Of a stretch of 64,000 bases of DNA, positions 17,333 to 26,276 are shown in pieces. A program made the translations under genes and the position numbers. Numbering within the stretch: the stretch's first letter is position 1; each line of letters opens with the position of its first letter. The notes under the pieces are model-generated. The model worked only from the letters and a program-made list of their open reading frames with translations, did not search any database and was not told the DNA's origin. This stretch comes from Actinospineispora eucalypti (GTDB lineage: Bacteria; Actinomycetota; Actinomycetes; Mycobacteriales; Pseudonocardiaceae), in NCBI GenBank assembly GCA_014208095.1, contig JACHMT010000004.1, positions 124,001-188,000 of the forward strand. The letters run 5' to 3'.

Positions 17333-17713
17333 ATGGCTGTCGAGCTGAACCATACGATCGTGGCCAGCCGTGATCCCAAGGCGGCGGCCGAGGACTTCGT
17401 CGAGTTGTTCGGGCTGGCGGGACCGCAGTCGTTCGGGCCGTTCCAGGTGGTCGAGGTGGCCAACGGGGTGAGCCTGGACTTCATGAAGGCCGACGACACC
17501 CCCAGCCAGCACTACGCGTTCCTGGTCAGCGAGGACGAGTTCGACCAGATCTACGGCCGGATCAAGGAGCGCGGGCTGGCGCACTGGGCCGACCCGATGC
17601 AGTCCCGCCCCGGCGAGATCAACCACAACGACGGCGGGCGCGGCGTCTACTGGAACAGCCCGGACGGGCACTACCTGGAGATCATCACCCGGCCGTACGG
17701 CAGCGGTGGTTAA
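17333..17713 (+). CDS. VOC-family (glyoxalase/dioxygenase fold) protein
   Basis: This 126-aa protein starts at ATG 17333 (MAVELNHTIVASRDPKAAAEDF). It has two beta-alpha-beta-beta-beta modules. His7 in LNHTIV, His in QHYAFLV, and Glu in HYLEIITRPYG are at the metal-ligand positions of the vicinal-oxygen-chelate superfamily. Lyases, epimerases, dioxygenases and resistance proteins share this fold, so the reaction cannot be fixed. The gene lies between two crotonase genes, 36 bp before the second, which hints at a role in acyl or aromatic acid catabolism. Confidence 0.85.
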   Translation: MAVELNHTIVASRDPKAAAEDFVELFGLAGPQSFGPFQVVEVANGVSLDFMKADDTPSQHYAFLVSEDEFDQIYGRIKERGLAHWADPMQSRPGEINHNDGGRGVYWNSPDGHYLEIITRPYGSGG

Positions 17714-17749
17714 CGCGCGGTGAGCCGCCGTCCGCGTTAACGTGCGGCG

Positions 17750-18598
17750 GTGAGCTACGAGACGATCGAGACCGAGCGCGACGGAGCGGTACTGATCATC
17801 CGGCTGAACCGGCCGGACCGGCTGAACGCCTACACCACGCAGATGTGCGAGGACCTGATCAGCGCCTACGACGCGGCGGACGCGGACAACGACGTCAAAG
17901 CGATCGTGGTCACCGGCAACGGGCGCGCGTTCTGCGCCGGCGCCGACCTGGAGTCCGGAGGGAAGACCTTCGACCGCACCGACCGGGACTGGCACCGCGA
18001 CTCCGGAGGGGTGCTGAACCTGCGCACCTTCGAGTGCTCCAAGCCGGTGATCGCGGCGATCAACGGCCCGGCGGTCGGTGTGGGCGCGACCATGACGCTG
18101 CCGATGGACATCCGGGTGGCTTCCGAGACGCTCAAGATGGGTTTCGTGTTCGCCCGGCGGGGCATCGTGGCCGACGGCTGCGCCAGCTGGTTCCTGCCCC
18201 GCGTGGTCGGCATCTCCCAGGCGCTGGAGTGGACGCTCTCCGGCCGGGTGTTCGGGCCGGAGGAAGCGGTCAAATCCGGGCTGGTGCGCAGCGTGCATCC
18301 GGCCGACGAAGTGCTCCCGGCCGCGCTGGAGCTGGCCAGGGAGATCACCGAGAACACCTCGGCGGTGTCCGCGACGCTGAACCGGCAGATGATGTGGCGG
18401 GCGCTCGGCGCGGACCACCCGATGGAGGCGCACCGGGTGGAGTCCTGGGCGCTGCACTTCGCCGGGGCCAGCGCGGACGCCCGGGAGGGCGTGGAGTCGT
18501 TCCTGGCCAAGCGGCCGCCGAACTACCCCGGCCGCGTGCCGGCCGACCTGCCCCCCGACTACCCCTGGTGGCCGGACCGCGAGTTCAAGCCGCTGTAG
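17750..18598 (+). CDS. Enoyl-CoA hydratase/isomerase family (crotonase)
   Basis: This 282-aa crotonase starts at GTG. Oxyanion-hole motifs GNGRAFCAGADLE (near 56-68) and INGPAVGVGATMTLPMDIRV (104-123) are clear. The downstream segment reads FARRGIVADGCASWFLPRVVG, where GIVADGCASW replaces the canonical GxxPxxGG, so substrate handling may differ from a standard hydratase. The C-terminus is long and Pro/Trp-rich (PPDYPWWPDREFKPL). This shape is common in actinobacterial crotonases of lipid and sterol catabolism. It is followed by the MFS exporter gene. Confidence 0.9.
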   Translation: MSYETIETERDGAVLIIRLNRPDRLNAYTTQMCEDLISAYDAADADNDVKAIVVTGNGRAFCAGADLESGGKTFDRTDRDWHRDSGGVLNLRTFECSKPVIAAINGPAVGVGATMTLPMDIRVASETLKMGFVFARRGIVADGCASWFLPRVVGISQALEWTLSGRVFGPEEAVKSGLVRSVHPADEVLPAALELAREITENTSAVSATLNRQMMWRALGADHPMEAHRVESWALHFAGASADAREGVESFLAKRPPNYPGRVPADLPPDYPWWPDREFKPL

Positions 18599-18684
18599 CC
18601 GCCCGGCGCGGCGCGAAACCGGGTCGACGTAGTGACATGCGCACGCGACCATAGGACGGTTTGCGCCGACACCCGGGGGGACAT

Positions 18685-20346
18685 GTGACCGACGCGGCGA
18701 CGCCGCTGCTCAGCCACCGCCAGATCCTGACCATCATCGCCGGCCTGGTCGTCGGCATGTTCCTCGCCGCGCTGGACATGAACATCGTGGCGACCTCGAT
18801 CCGGGTGATCGCGGACGACCTGAACGGGCTCACCCTGCAGGCCTGGGCGACCACCGCCTACCTGGTCACCTCCACCCTGACCACGCCGCTCTACGGCAAG
18901 CTCTCCGACCTCTACGGGCGCCGGCCGGTGTTCCTGTTCGCCATCGGGCTGTTCCTGGCCGGCTCGCTGACCTGCGCGTTCGCCGGGTCGATGTACCAGC
19001 TGGCGGTGTTCCGCGCGATCCAGGGGCTGGGCGGCGGCGGGCTGTTCTCGCTGGCCCTGACCATCCTCAGCGACATCGTCGCGCCCCGGGACCGCCCGCG
19101 CTACCAGGGCTACTTCACCGCCATGTTCGCCGCGTCCAGCGTGCTCGGGCCGCTGGCCGGCGGCCTGTTGGCCGGCCAGGAGTCGATCCTGGGCATCGCG
19201 GGCTGGCGCTGGGTGTTCCTGGTCAACCTGCCGATCGGGCTGGTCGCGCTGGTGATTGTGGCGCGGGTGCTGAACATCCCGCACACCCGCCGGTCGCGGC
19301 GGGTGGACTGGCCGGGCGCGCTGGCCCTGGCGCTGGGCCTGGTTCCGCTGCTGGTGGTGGCCGAGCAGGGCCGGCAGTGGGGCTGGGGTTCGGCCGCCTC
19401 GGTGGGCTGCTTCGGGATCGGTGCGGTCGGGCTGGTGCTGTTCGTGCTGAACGAGCGGCGGTACGGCGAGCACGCGCTGCTGCCCCTGGAGTTCTTCCGG
19501 AACCGGACGTTCGGGCTGGGCACCGCGGCGTCGATGGTCATCGGCGTGGCCATGTTCGGCAGCACCGCCGCGCTGCCGCTCTACCTGCAGATCGCCAAGG
19601 GCGCCAGCCCGACCGAGGCCGGCCTGCTCACCCTGCCCATGGTGTTCGGCCTGATCTGCATGTCGCTCACCGCCGGCCGGATCATCTCCCGCACCGGCCG
19701 GCTGCACCGCTGGCCGCTGCTCGGCGTCACCCTGATGATCGCCGGCCTGGGGCTGCTCGCCGCCGTGGACGCGCACACCTCGTTCCGCTGGGTCGCCGTG
19801 TTCATGGCGCTGTTCGGCATGGGGCTCGGGGCGTCGACCCAGCCGATCGGGCTGGCCGTGCAGAGCGCCATGCCGGTCACCAGTCTGGGCGTGGCCACCT
19901 CCTCGGTGACCTTCTTCCGGCAGGTCGGCGGCACGCTGGGTACGGCGGTGTTCCTGTCCATACTGTTCGGCACGGTGTCCGGGAAGATCACCGAAGCGTT
20001 CCGCGCGACCGCCGGCTCACCCGATCTGGCGGCCGCGCTGGCCGACCCGTCGGTGCGCGCGGACCCGGTGGACCGGCCGATCCTGGACGCGGTCGCGTCC
20101 GGCACGCCGGGCTCCGTCTCGCTGGACGACACGTCGTTCCTGAACCACCTCGACCCCCGGCTGGCCCAGCCGTTCCTGGACGGGTTCGCCGCGTCCATGT
20201 CGCTCACCTTCGCGACCGGCGCGGCGGTCCTGGTGCTCGCCTGGACCCTGGTCCTCCTGATGCCCGAGGTCCCGTTGCGCGCCAAGTCCGCCCTCGAGCT
20301 CCGCCGCGACGCCGAACACCCCCACCCCGCCGATTCAGTCCCCTGA
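18685..20346 (+). CDS. MFS drug:H+ antiporter, DHA2 (EmrB/QacA) family
   Basis: From GTG 18685 (VTDAATPLLSHRQ), which has a GGGGGG ribosome-binding site 5 nt upstream, this is a 553-aa transporter with 14 predicted membrane segments. TTG 18661 is a less likely start. Family motifs are LAALDMNIVATSIRVIADDL in TM1, GKLSDLYGRRPVFLFA (motif A), RAIQGLGGGGLFSLAL, and AASSVLGPLAGGLLA (motif C). DHA2 proteins export drugs, dyes or metabolites using the proton gradient; the substrate is not predictable. Its last codons (GAT TCA GTC CCC TGA) fall inside the first unit of a 22-bp repeat array. Confidence 0.92.
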   Translation: MTDAATPLLSHRQILTIIAGLVVGMFLAALDMNIVATSIRVIADDLNGLTLQAWATTAYLVTSTLTTPLYGKLSDLYGRRPVFLFAIGLFLAGSLTCAFAGSMYQLAVFRAIQGLGGGGLFSLALTILSDIVAPRDRPRYQGYFTAMFAASSVLGPLAGGLLAGQESILGIAGWRWVFLVNLPIGLVALVIVARVLNIPHTRRSRRVDWPGALALALGLVPLLVVAEQGRQWGWGSAASVGCFGIGAVGLVLFVLNERRYGEHALLPLEFFRNRTFGLGTAASMVIGVAMFGSTAALPLYLQIAKGASPTEAGLLTLPMVFGLICMSLTAGRIISRTGRLHRWPLLGVTLMIAGLGLLAAVDAHTSFRWVAVFMALFGMGLGASTQPIGLAVQSAMPVTSLGVATSSVTFFRQVGGTLGTAVFLSILFGTVSGKITEAFRATAGSPDLAAALADPSVRADPVDRPILDAVASGTPGSVSLDDTSFLNHLDPRLAQPFLDGFAASMSLTFATGAAVLVLAWTLVLLMPEVPLRAKSALELRRDAEHPHPADSVP

Positions 20347-20503
20347 GCACCCCGATTCAGTGCCTCCAGCACCCCGGTTCAGTGCTTTCAGCACGCCGGT
20401 TCAGTGCTTTCAGCACCCCGGTTCAGTGCTTTGAGCACGCTGGTTCAGTCACTTTGGGCTGCAGAACTGACTGAATCACCCTGCCAAAGGCACTGAATCA
20501 GGG
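20324..20503. repeat. 22-bp tandem repeat array with inverted copies, between convergent genes
   Basis: Five clean 22-bp units (20348, 20370, 20392, 20414 and 20436) have the consensus CACCCCGGTTCAGTGCTTTCAG. A sixth, degenerate unit overlaps the stop of the MFS gene. At 20471-20503 two units occur in inverted orientation (CTGAATCACCCTGCC and GGCACTGAATCAGGG), so the array can fold into a hairpin and could terminate both the MFS gene and ppa. The same GATTCAGT-ACTTCAGCAC unit recurs after clpC at 42260-42304. Confidence 0.85.
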
Positions 20504-20509
20504 TGGGGG

Positions 20510-21001
20510 TTAGTGCTCGGGGGTGGTTTTGGCGCGGTCCCAGGAGCGGCGGATTTCGGCCTCGGCTTCGGTGCGGCCGACCCATTTTGCGCCTTCGACG
20601 CTCTTGCCCGGCTCCAGGTCCTTGTAGACCTGGAAGAAGTGCTCGATCTCCAGCTTGTCGAACTCGGCCAGGTGGTGGATGTCCCGCAGGTGCTCCTGGC
20701 GCGGGTCGGACGCGGGCACGCAGAGCACCTTGTCGTCGCCGCCCTTCTCGTCCCGCATGCGGAACATGCCGATGGCCCGGCAGCGGATCAGGCATCCGGG
20801 GAAGGTCGGCTCCTGGACCAGCACCAACGCGTCCAGCGGGTCGCCGTCCTCGCCCAGGCTGTCGTCGATGAACCCGTAGTCGGCCGGGTACTGGGTAGCG
20901 GTGAACAGCGTCCGGTCAAGCTTGATGCGGCCGGTCTCGTGGTCCATCTCGTACTTGTTCCGGACTCCCTTGGGAATCTCGATGGTGACGTCGAAGTCCA
21001 C
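20510..21001 (-). CDS. ppa: Inorganic pyrophosphatase
   Basis: This 163-aa family I soluble pyrophosphatase hydrolyses PPi to two phosphates and pulls biosynthetic reactions forward. The active-site signature DGDPLDALVL (Asp cluster) is present, with EIPKGVRNKYEMDHETGRI at the N-terminus and YPADYGFI. The start is GTG at 20999-21001 (VDFDVTIEIPKG), with GAAAGGA upstream; an in-frame ATG 87 nt further upstream would overlap the divergent dac gene and add unrelated sequence. It is divergent from the D-Ala-D-Ala carboxypeptidase gene, as remembered for M. tuberculosis. Confidence 0.95.
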   Translation of the reverse strand: MDFDVTIEIPKGVRNKYEMDHETGRIKLDRTLFTATQYPADYGFIDDSLGEDGDPLDALVLVQEPTFPGCLIRCRAIGMFRMRDEKGGDDKVLCVPASDPRQEHLRDIHHLAEFDKLEIEHFFQVYKDLEPGKSVEGAKWVGRTEAEAEIRRSWDRAKTTPEH

Positions 21002-21078
21002 GTGACTCGCTGGTCCTTTCAGTGGCGTAGGAATGTGTCTTCTAGTGTGGTGCACGGGTCCGGAGGCAGGGAGGACGG

Positions 21079-22470
21079 GTGCGCGCACTGCTGGACCGGG
21101 TGACCGGTCTGCTCAAGCTGCCGTGGCAACGGCGCACCACGGTACTGGTCTGCTCTTCGCTGGTCGTGGTGATTGCGCTGGTGCTCACCGGTGTGACGCT
21201 GCTCAACCGCAAGCCGGAGCGGCCGCCCCCGCCGCCGCCCGCGCTGGCGCTGCGCGCGCTGGCCGCCGACGCGCCGACCCCGACCAACTCCGGGCTGTCC
21301 ACCGCGCTGAACAAGGCGGTCAACGCCAGCGCACTGGGCACCCTCACCGGCGAGGTGACCGACCCGGCCACCGGCAAGGTGCTCTGGTCGCGCAACCCGG
21401 ACAAGCCGTTGACCCCGGGCTCGGCGTTCAAGCTGCTCACCATGGCGGCGGTGCTGCTGTCCGTCGACCCGAGCACCCGGCTGACCACCAAGGTGGTGGC
21501 CGGGGACACCCCGGACTCGGTGATCCTGGTCGGCGGCGGCGACCCGACCCTGTCCTCGCTGTCGAAGGACAAGAGCTCGGTATACCCGGGTGCGGCCAAG
21601 CTGGACACGCTGGTGGCCACGGTGAAGAACGCCCACCCGGAGCCGATCCGCACGGTCAGCGTGGACACCAGCATGTTCGACGGCGACACCATGGCTCCCG
21701 GCTGGGAGAAGGTGGACATCAAGGACGGCAACTTCACCCCGATCGGGCCGCTGATCCTGGACGGCGGGCGCACCAAGCCCGACGAGGTGAACCCGCCGCG
21801 CACCCCCACCCCGGCCCAGGACGCCGGCAAGCTGTTCGCCCAGCGCATCGGCGCGGACCCGACGAAGATCGAGACGAAGGTGGCCACGCACGGCGCCCCG
21901 GTGCTCGGCGAGATCAGCTCGCCGCCGATCAGCGACCTGGTGGACAACGCGATGCGCATCTCGGACAACGTGCTGGCCGAGGCGCTGGGCCGGCAGGTCG
22001 CCCTGGCCCGGGGGGCGGACCCCTCGTTCGACGGCGCGGCGAGGGCGGTGCACGACACGCTGGCCGAGGCCGGGTTCGACCTGACCGGGGTGAAGGTGGT
22101 GGACGGCAGCGGCCTCTCCACCGAGAACCGCGCCTCGGCCAAGCTGCTCGGGCAGATCCTGGCGGTGGCCAGCGGGCCGACCTCGGACCCGAGGGCGGTC
22201 CGCCTGCGCCCGCTGCTGGCCGGCCTGCCGGTGGCCGGCGGGGACGGCACCCTGTCCGAGCGGTTCACCGGTGACTCGGCCGACGCCCGCGGCCTGGTGC
22301 GGGCCAAGACCGGCACGCTCACCGGGGTCAGTTCGCTGGCCGGGATGGTCACGGACAGCGATGGGCGGGTGCTCACCTTCGCGCTGATGTCCAACGGCAC
22401 ATCACCGGCCGACGCCCGCCCGAAACTCGACGCCATCGCATCCGTCCTGCGCAACTGCGGTTGTAAGTAA
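21079..22470 (+). CDS. dacB: D-alanyl-D-alanine carboxypeptidase/endopeptidase (PBP4 / DacB type)
   Basis: This 463-aa class C low-molecular-mass penicillin-binding protein trims peptidoglycan stem peptides in the cell envelope. A single N-terminal membrane anchor (TTVLVCSSLVVVIALVLTGV, 20-39) and a Pro-rich linker precede the enzyme domain. Active-site motifs are intact: SAFK (SxxK, within TPGSAFKLLTMAA), SDN (RISDNVLAEALG) and KTG (RAKTGTLTGVSSLAG). The GTG start has a good GGAGG box. It lies head to head with ppa. Confidence 0.95.
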   Translation: MRALLDRVTGLLKLPWQRRTTVLVCSSLVVVIALVLTGVTLLNRKPERPPPPPPALALRALAADAPTPTNSGLSTALNKAVNASALGTLTGEVTDPATGKVLWSRNPDKPLTPGSAFKLLTMAAVLLSVDPSTRLTTKVVAGDTPDSVILVGGGDPTLSSLSKDKSSVYPGAAKLDTLVATVKNAHPEPIRTVSVDTSMFDGDTMAPGWEKVDIKDGNFTPIGPLILDGGRTKPDEVNPPRTPTPAQDAGKLFAQRIGADPTKIETKVATHGAPVLGEISSPPISDLVDNAMRISDNVLAEALGRQVALARGADPSFDGAARAVHDTLAEAGFDLTGVKVVDGSGLSTENRASAKLLGQILAVASGPTSDPRAVRLRPLLAGLPVAGGDGTLSERFTGDSADARGLVRAKTGTLTGVSSLAGMVTDSDGRVLTFALMSNGTSPADARPKLDAIASVLRNCGCK

Positions 22471-22489
22471 CCCCACGTACCGTGTTGGG

Positions 22490-23542
22490 GTGGTGGTTGA
22501 AACGCAGGAGACCCAGGCCGGACTGCCCGTCGACTGGGAGCTGGCGGCCCGCACCGCCGCCCGGCTGATGCCGGCGGGGCCCAGCGTGGACCGGGCGCTG
22601 GCGCAGCGGGCCGTGGACCTGCTCCGCGCCGACGCCGCGATCGCCGAGGGCCACGTGCGGGAGATCACCGGCCTGGGCGGGGGCCTGCCCCTGCTGCCCG
22701 CCGACGTGGTCGACCGGCCGGCCTGGGCGCACGCCGCCACCGCCGGGATGGCCGCGCTGACCAGCGGGGCAAGGCTTCCGGCGGTGCCCGCCACGGCGCG
22801 CAAGCTGACCGCCACCACGGCCGGCCTGCAGGCCGGCGCGCTGCTGTCCTACCTGGGTAGCCGGGTGCTCGGCCAGTACGACCCGTTCGGCGGGCCGGAC
22901 GGCGAGGGCCGGCTGCTGCTGGTCGCGCCGAACGTGGTGGCCGCGCAGCGGGCGCTGGACGTTTCGCTGGACGACTTCGCGCTGTGGGTGTGCCTGCACG
23001 AGGCCACCCACCGCCTGCAGTTCACCGCCGTGCCGTGGTTGCGCGACTACTTCGCCGCCGAGGTCACCGGGTTCCTCTCCGCCGCCGAGACCAGCGCCAC
23101 GGGCCTGCTGGAGCGGCTGCCCAAGGTGTTCGCCGAGGCGCGCGGGGTGCGCGACTCGATGAGCCTGGTCGAGCTGCTGCAGGGACCCGAGCAGCGGGCC
23201 ATGCTGGACCGGCTGCTCGCCCTGACCACGCTGCTGGAGGGGCACGCGGACCACGTGATGGACGCCGTCGGCCCGGCCGTGGTGCCCAGCGTGTCGACCA
23301 TCCGCGCGCGGTTCACCGCCCGCCGCCGGGGCGGCGGCCTGCTGGACCGGGTGCTGCGCGCGCTGCTCGGCGTGGAGGCGAAGATGCGCCAGTACGCGGT
23401 CGGCGCGGCGTTCACCGACGCGGTGGTCGACCGGGTCGGCATGGCCGGGTTCAACCGGGTGTGGACCGCCCCTGAGACGCTGCCCACCCGGGCCGAGCTG
23501 GCCGACCCGGACGCTTGGGTGCGCCGGGTGCACGGCGGTTGA
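22490..23542 (+). CDS. Zincin-like metallopeptidase of the DUF2342 (F420-biosynthesis associated) family
   Basis: This 350-aa protein carries a zinc-protease signature LHEATHRLQF (HExxH) near residue 168. The helix after it contains EVTGF, whose Glu may be the third ligand. Family members are annotated as zinc-dependent metalloproteases or 'coenzyme F420 biosynthesis associated' proteins, and no substrate is known. The position between dacB and tilS is conserved, as I recall for M. tuberculosis Rv3626c. It starts at GTG, 19 bp after dacB, and tilS follows after 3 bp, so the three are probably one transcription unit. Confidence 0.88.
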   Translation: MVVETQETQAGLPVDWELAARTAARLMPAGPSVDRALAQRAVDLLRADAAIAEGHVREITGLGGGLPLLPADVVDRPAWAHAATAGMAALTSGARLPAVPATARKLTATTAGLQAGALLSYLGSRVLGQYDPFGGPDGEGRLLLVAPNVVAAQRALDVSLDDFALWVCLHEATHRLQFTAVPWLRDYFAAEVTGFLSAAETSATGLLERLPKVFAEARGVRDSMSLVELLQGPEQRAMLDRLLALTTLLEGHADHVMDAVGPAVVPSVSTIRARFTARRRGGGLLDRVLRALLGVEAKMRQYAVGAAFTDAVVDRVGMAGFNRVWTAPETLPTRAELADPDAWVRRVHGG

Positions 23543-23545
23543 CCG

Positions 23546-24523
23546 GTGCGGCTCTCACCTGAAGTCGCGGCGGTGCGCACGGCGGTGCGGGCCGCGCTCA
23601 ACCAACTGCCCCCGGAAACCCCGCTGCTCGTCGGCTGCTCCGGGGGCGCGGACTCGTTGGCCCTGGCGCTCGCGGCGGTCGCCGTGTGGAGTGGTCCGGT
23701 GCACGCCGCCGTGGTCGACCACGGTCTGCAGGAAGGCTCCGCCGAGCACGCGGAACGGACGGCGAAGCTGCTGGTCGAGCACGGCATTGCGGCCGAACCG
23801 GTGCCGGTTCGGGTGACCGGGGCCGGTGGCACGGAGGCGGCCGCCCGGCGGGCCCGCTACACCGCACTGCGCGCCGCTCGGCCCACCGAACACAGCCCGG
23901 TGCTGCTCGGGCACACCCTGGACGACCAGGCGGAGACCGTGCTGCTCGGGCTCGGCCGGGGTTCCGGCGCGCGTTCGCTGGCCGGGATGCGGGTGTGGCG
24001 GGACCCGTGGTTGCGCCCCCTGCTCGGGATTCGCCGGGCCACCACGCGCGCGGCCTGCACAGCCCTCGGCGTGCCGGTGTGGGACGACCCGCACAACGCC
24101 GACCCCCGCTTCACCCGGGTCCGGCTGCGCACCGAGGTGCTGCCGCTGCTGGAGGACGTGCTGGCCGGCGGGGTCGCCGACGCGCTGGCCCGCACGGCCG
24201 GGCAGCTGGCCGAGGACGGTGAGGCGCTCGACGTATGGGCCGGCCGCGCCCAAGCCGCGTGCGGCCCGACAAAAGAGGGTGATGAAACTCTCGATGCTCA
24301 GGTGTTGGCCAGATACCCGGCGGCGGTCCGCCGCCGGGTGCTGCGCTCCTGGTTGCTCGGCCTCGGCGTGCCCGAACTCGGCGAAGGGCACCTGCGCGGC
24401 TGCGACGATCTGGTCGGCCGCTGGCGCGGCCAGGGGGCCGTGGCGCTGCCCGGAGGCTTGGAGCTGACCCGCCGACATGGCAGGCTGCGTCTCGACCGTG
24501 CCGAGTGGGACCGGCCGGATTGA
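23546..24523 (+). CDS. tilS: tRNA(Ile)-lysidine synthase
   Basis: This 325-aa N-type ATP pyrophosphatase converts C34 of the CAU-anticodon tRNA(Ile) to lysidine, which switches its decoding from AUG to AUA. The PP-loop GCSGGADSLALALA lies near residue 31. GHTLDDQAETVLLGLGRGSG and the WDDPHNADPRFTRVRLR segment follow, matching TilS proteins. The short C-terminal region is typical of actinobacterial forms. The start is GTG. It is 3 bp after the zincin gene and followed by hpt. Confidence 0.95.
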   Translation: MRLSPEVAAVRTAVRAALNQLPPETPLLVGCSGGADSLALALAAVAVWSGPVHAAVVDHGLQEGSAEHAERTAKLLVEHGIAAEPVPVRVTGAGGTEAAARRARYTALRAARPTEHSPVLLGHTLDDQAETVLLGLGRGSGARSLAGMRVWRDPWLRPLLGIRRATTRAACTALGVPVWDDPHNADPRFTRVRLRTEVLPLLEDVLAGGVADALARTAGQLAEDGEALDVWAGRAQAACGPTKEGDETLDAQVLARYPAAVRRRVLRSWLLGLGVPELGEGHLRGCDDLVGRWRGQGAVALPGGLELTRRHGRLRLDRAEWDRPD

Positions 24524-24537
24524 GGAGGGGCGCAGGC

Positions 24538-25101
24538 TTGTACGACGGTGACATCGCTTCCGTCTTAATCACCGAGCAGCAGATCCGAGACAAGACCGAC
24601 GAGCTGGCCAAGCAGGTGGGGGACGACTACCGGGAGCGGTGCCCCGGTACCGGCCGGGCCAGCGACCTGCTGCTCGTCGGCGTGCTCAAGGGCGCGGTGA
24701 TGTTCATGACCGACCTGGCCCGGGCGCTGCCCCTGCCGGTGCAGCTGGAGTTCATGGCGGTCAGCTCGTACGGCTCGGCCACGTCGTCTTCGGGCGTGGT
24801 GCGCATCCTCAAGGATCTGGACCGGGACATCGCCGGCCGGCACGTACTGATCGTCGAGGACATCATCGACTCGGGCCGGACGCTGTCCTGGCTGCTCAAG
24901 AACCTGGAGGCGCGCAACCCGGCCTCGCTCGAGGTGTGCACGCTGCTGCGCAAGCCGGACGCGGTGAAGGTGGACGTGACGGTCGGCTACGTCGGCTTCG
25001 ACATCCCGAACGAGTTCGTCATCGGTTACGGCCTGGACTACGCCGAGCGCTACCGGGACCTGCCCTACATCGGCACCCTCGACCCGAGCGTCTACGCCTG
25101 A
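24538..25101 (+). CDS. hpt: Hypoxanthine phosphoribosyltransferase
   Basis: This 187-aa purine-salvage enzyme makes IMP or GMP from hypoxanthine or guanine and PRPP. The PRPP-binding loop VLIVEDIIDSGRTLSWLL, the LKGAVMFMTDL segment and the C-terminal VIGYGLDYAERYRDLPYIG are diagnostic. The TTG start at 24538 is chosen because GAGGAGGGG lies 7 nt upstream and it gives the expected N-terminus (YDGDIASVLITEQQI); a GTG at 24505 would overlap tilS. It ends before a strong hairpin terminator. Confidence 0.95.
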   Translation: MYDGDIASVLITEQQIRDKTDELAKQVGDDYRERCPGTGRASDLLLVGVLKGAVMFMTDLARALPLPVQLEFMAVSSYGSATSSSGVVRILKDLDRDIAGRHVLIVEDIIDSGRTLSWLLKNLEARNPASLEVCTLLRKPDAVKVDVTVGYVGFDIPNEFVIGYGLDYAERYRDLPYIGTLDPSVYA

Positions 25102-25106
25102 CAAAC

Positions 25107-25146
25107 GACTCGGCGCCCACCCCGTGAACCGGGTGGGCGCCGAGTC
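25107..25146. terminator. Bidirectional hairpin terminator (hpt / secreted protease)
   Basis: GACTCGGCGCCCACCC (25107-25122) pairs perfectly with GGGTGGGCGCCGAGTC (25131-25146) around an 8-nt loop. It sits between two convergent stop codons and can serve both genes. Confidence 0.85.
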
Positions 25147-25161
25147 GGTGTGGGTGGACGC

Positions 25162-25968
25162 TCAGAGCAGGCCGGCGTGGAACGGTCCGCCTTCGACCAG
25201 GTGGATGGGCTCCAGGTCGTCGCGGTTGTCATTGGCGTAGCTGAGGGCTTTGTTTAGGTCGACCACGCCGTTGCTGCCGGGGGCGGGGAGCAGGTTCAGG
25301 GTGGAGAGCAGGCCGAAGGCCTTGCCGTCGGCGGTCATGAATCCGCTGCCCGAGTCGCCGGGCACGCCGGGGGTGAGGGTGACCACCTCGTGCGACCAGC
25401 CGTTGCCGCCCTCGCCGAGCACGGTTCCCGTCTTCGGGGACAGCGCCGCGATGCCGCCCCGCGCGCTGGAGTTCTGGTAGCTGTAGACCATCGAGCCGAC
25501 GCCGACCGGGCCGTCCTGCAGGCCGGTCGGGCCACCGAACTTGGGCACCGTGGAGGTGACCTTGCCCTCGTCCTCGTCGGCGATCTCGACCAGCGCGAAG
25601 TCGTTGAACGCGCAGACGTCCTTGTTCTTCTCGCCGTTCTCGTGCATGGCCAGCCAGGAGTTGTAGACCAGCTTGCCGGGCTTGCTGGCGCCGTCGATCT
25701 TCACCTCGGTGCCCAGGGGCAGCGACTTGGAGGTGCAGCCGTCGGTCTCGGTGGCCTCGCCGGTGCCGGTGCAGTGCGCGGCCTGGCCGATCAGCACCTT
25801 GTCACCGGCCTTGAAGATGAAGTTGGAGGTGCACTGGCCGGCCTCGGACCGGGTCATCACGCCGGGGTGGATCGGCTTCGCGTCGTCCGCGAGTGCAGTA
25901 CCGGGGGCCGCGACCGATGTGACGGCCGCGATTATCGCGGCGCTTGCCAAACAACGGAGAGCGGTCAT
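25162..25968 (-). CDS. Secreted trypsin-like serine protease
   Basis: This 268-aa exported protein has a signal peptide (residues 1 to about 27: TALRCLASAAIIAAVTSVAA then PGTALA). The catalytic triad is readable: His in GQAAHCTGTG, Asp in FNDFALVEI, and Ser in GVPGDSGSGF. Cysteines near the His and before the Asp could form disulphides. The chymotrypsin fold and extracellular location are clear; target proteins are unknown. The gene is convergent with hpt and divergent from ftsH. Confidence 0.9.
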   Translation of the reverse strand: MTALRCLASAAIIAAVTSVAAPGTALADDAKPIHPGVMTRSEAGQCTSNFIFKAGDKVLIGQAAHCTGTGEATETDGCTSKSLPLGTEVKIDGASKPGKLVYNSWLAMHENGEKNKDVCAFNDFALVEIADEDEGKVTSTVPKFGGPTGLQDGPVGVGSMVYSYQNSSARGGIAALSPKTGTVLGEGGNGWSHEVVTLTPGVPGDSGSGFMTADGKAFGLLSTLNLLPAPGSNGVVDLNKALSYANDNRDDLEPIHLVEGGPFHAGLL

Positions 25969-26276
25969 CTAGGACTCCTGGCGACGATCCGGCGTGGTCA
26001 GTGCGCGCACGAACACCACGATTGCTCGTGGTTCGTAACTGCCCTAACGACGGACGTCGGCCGCGGATACCGGCCCGATCCGGTGACATATCAGAACGTG
26101 ACCTGAGCCGGTCGGGAACCCACCCGGGCGGCCCCGCGTTCAGTTCATGACTACCCAGCCGTAACCGGTGAGCAGACCGACAGACGTTCGCCGGAATGGG
26201 CCGGTACGCTGGGTACTCTCGGGTGTGCCGTGCCCGGGCGTACGCAGGAGGGTCGAGGCCCGGAGGCCACAGCTGC
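25969..26276. promoter_or_regulatory. Divergent intergenic region between protease and ftsH
   Basis: These 308 bp contain no convincing gene. They must hold the promoter of the protease (minus) and that of ftsH (plus). A short palindrome CACGATTGCTCGTG lies near 26018-26031, and CGGAGG precedes the ftsH ATG by about 10 nt. No -10/-35 pair stands out clearly enough to call. Confidence 0.4.

Noticed and set aside
20348..20457. Tandem 22-bp units as a CRISPR array
   Set aside because: Units are contiguous with no unique spacers and no cas genes are nearby.
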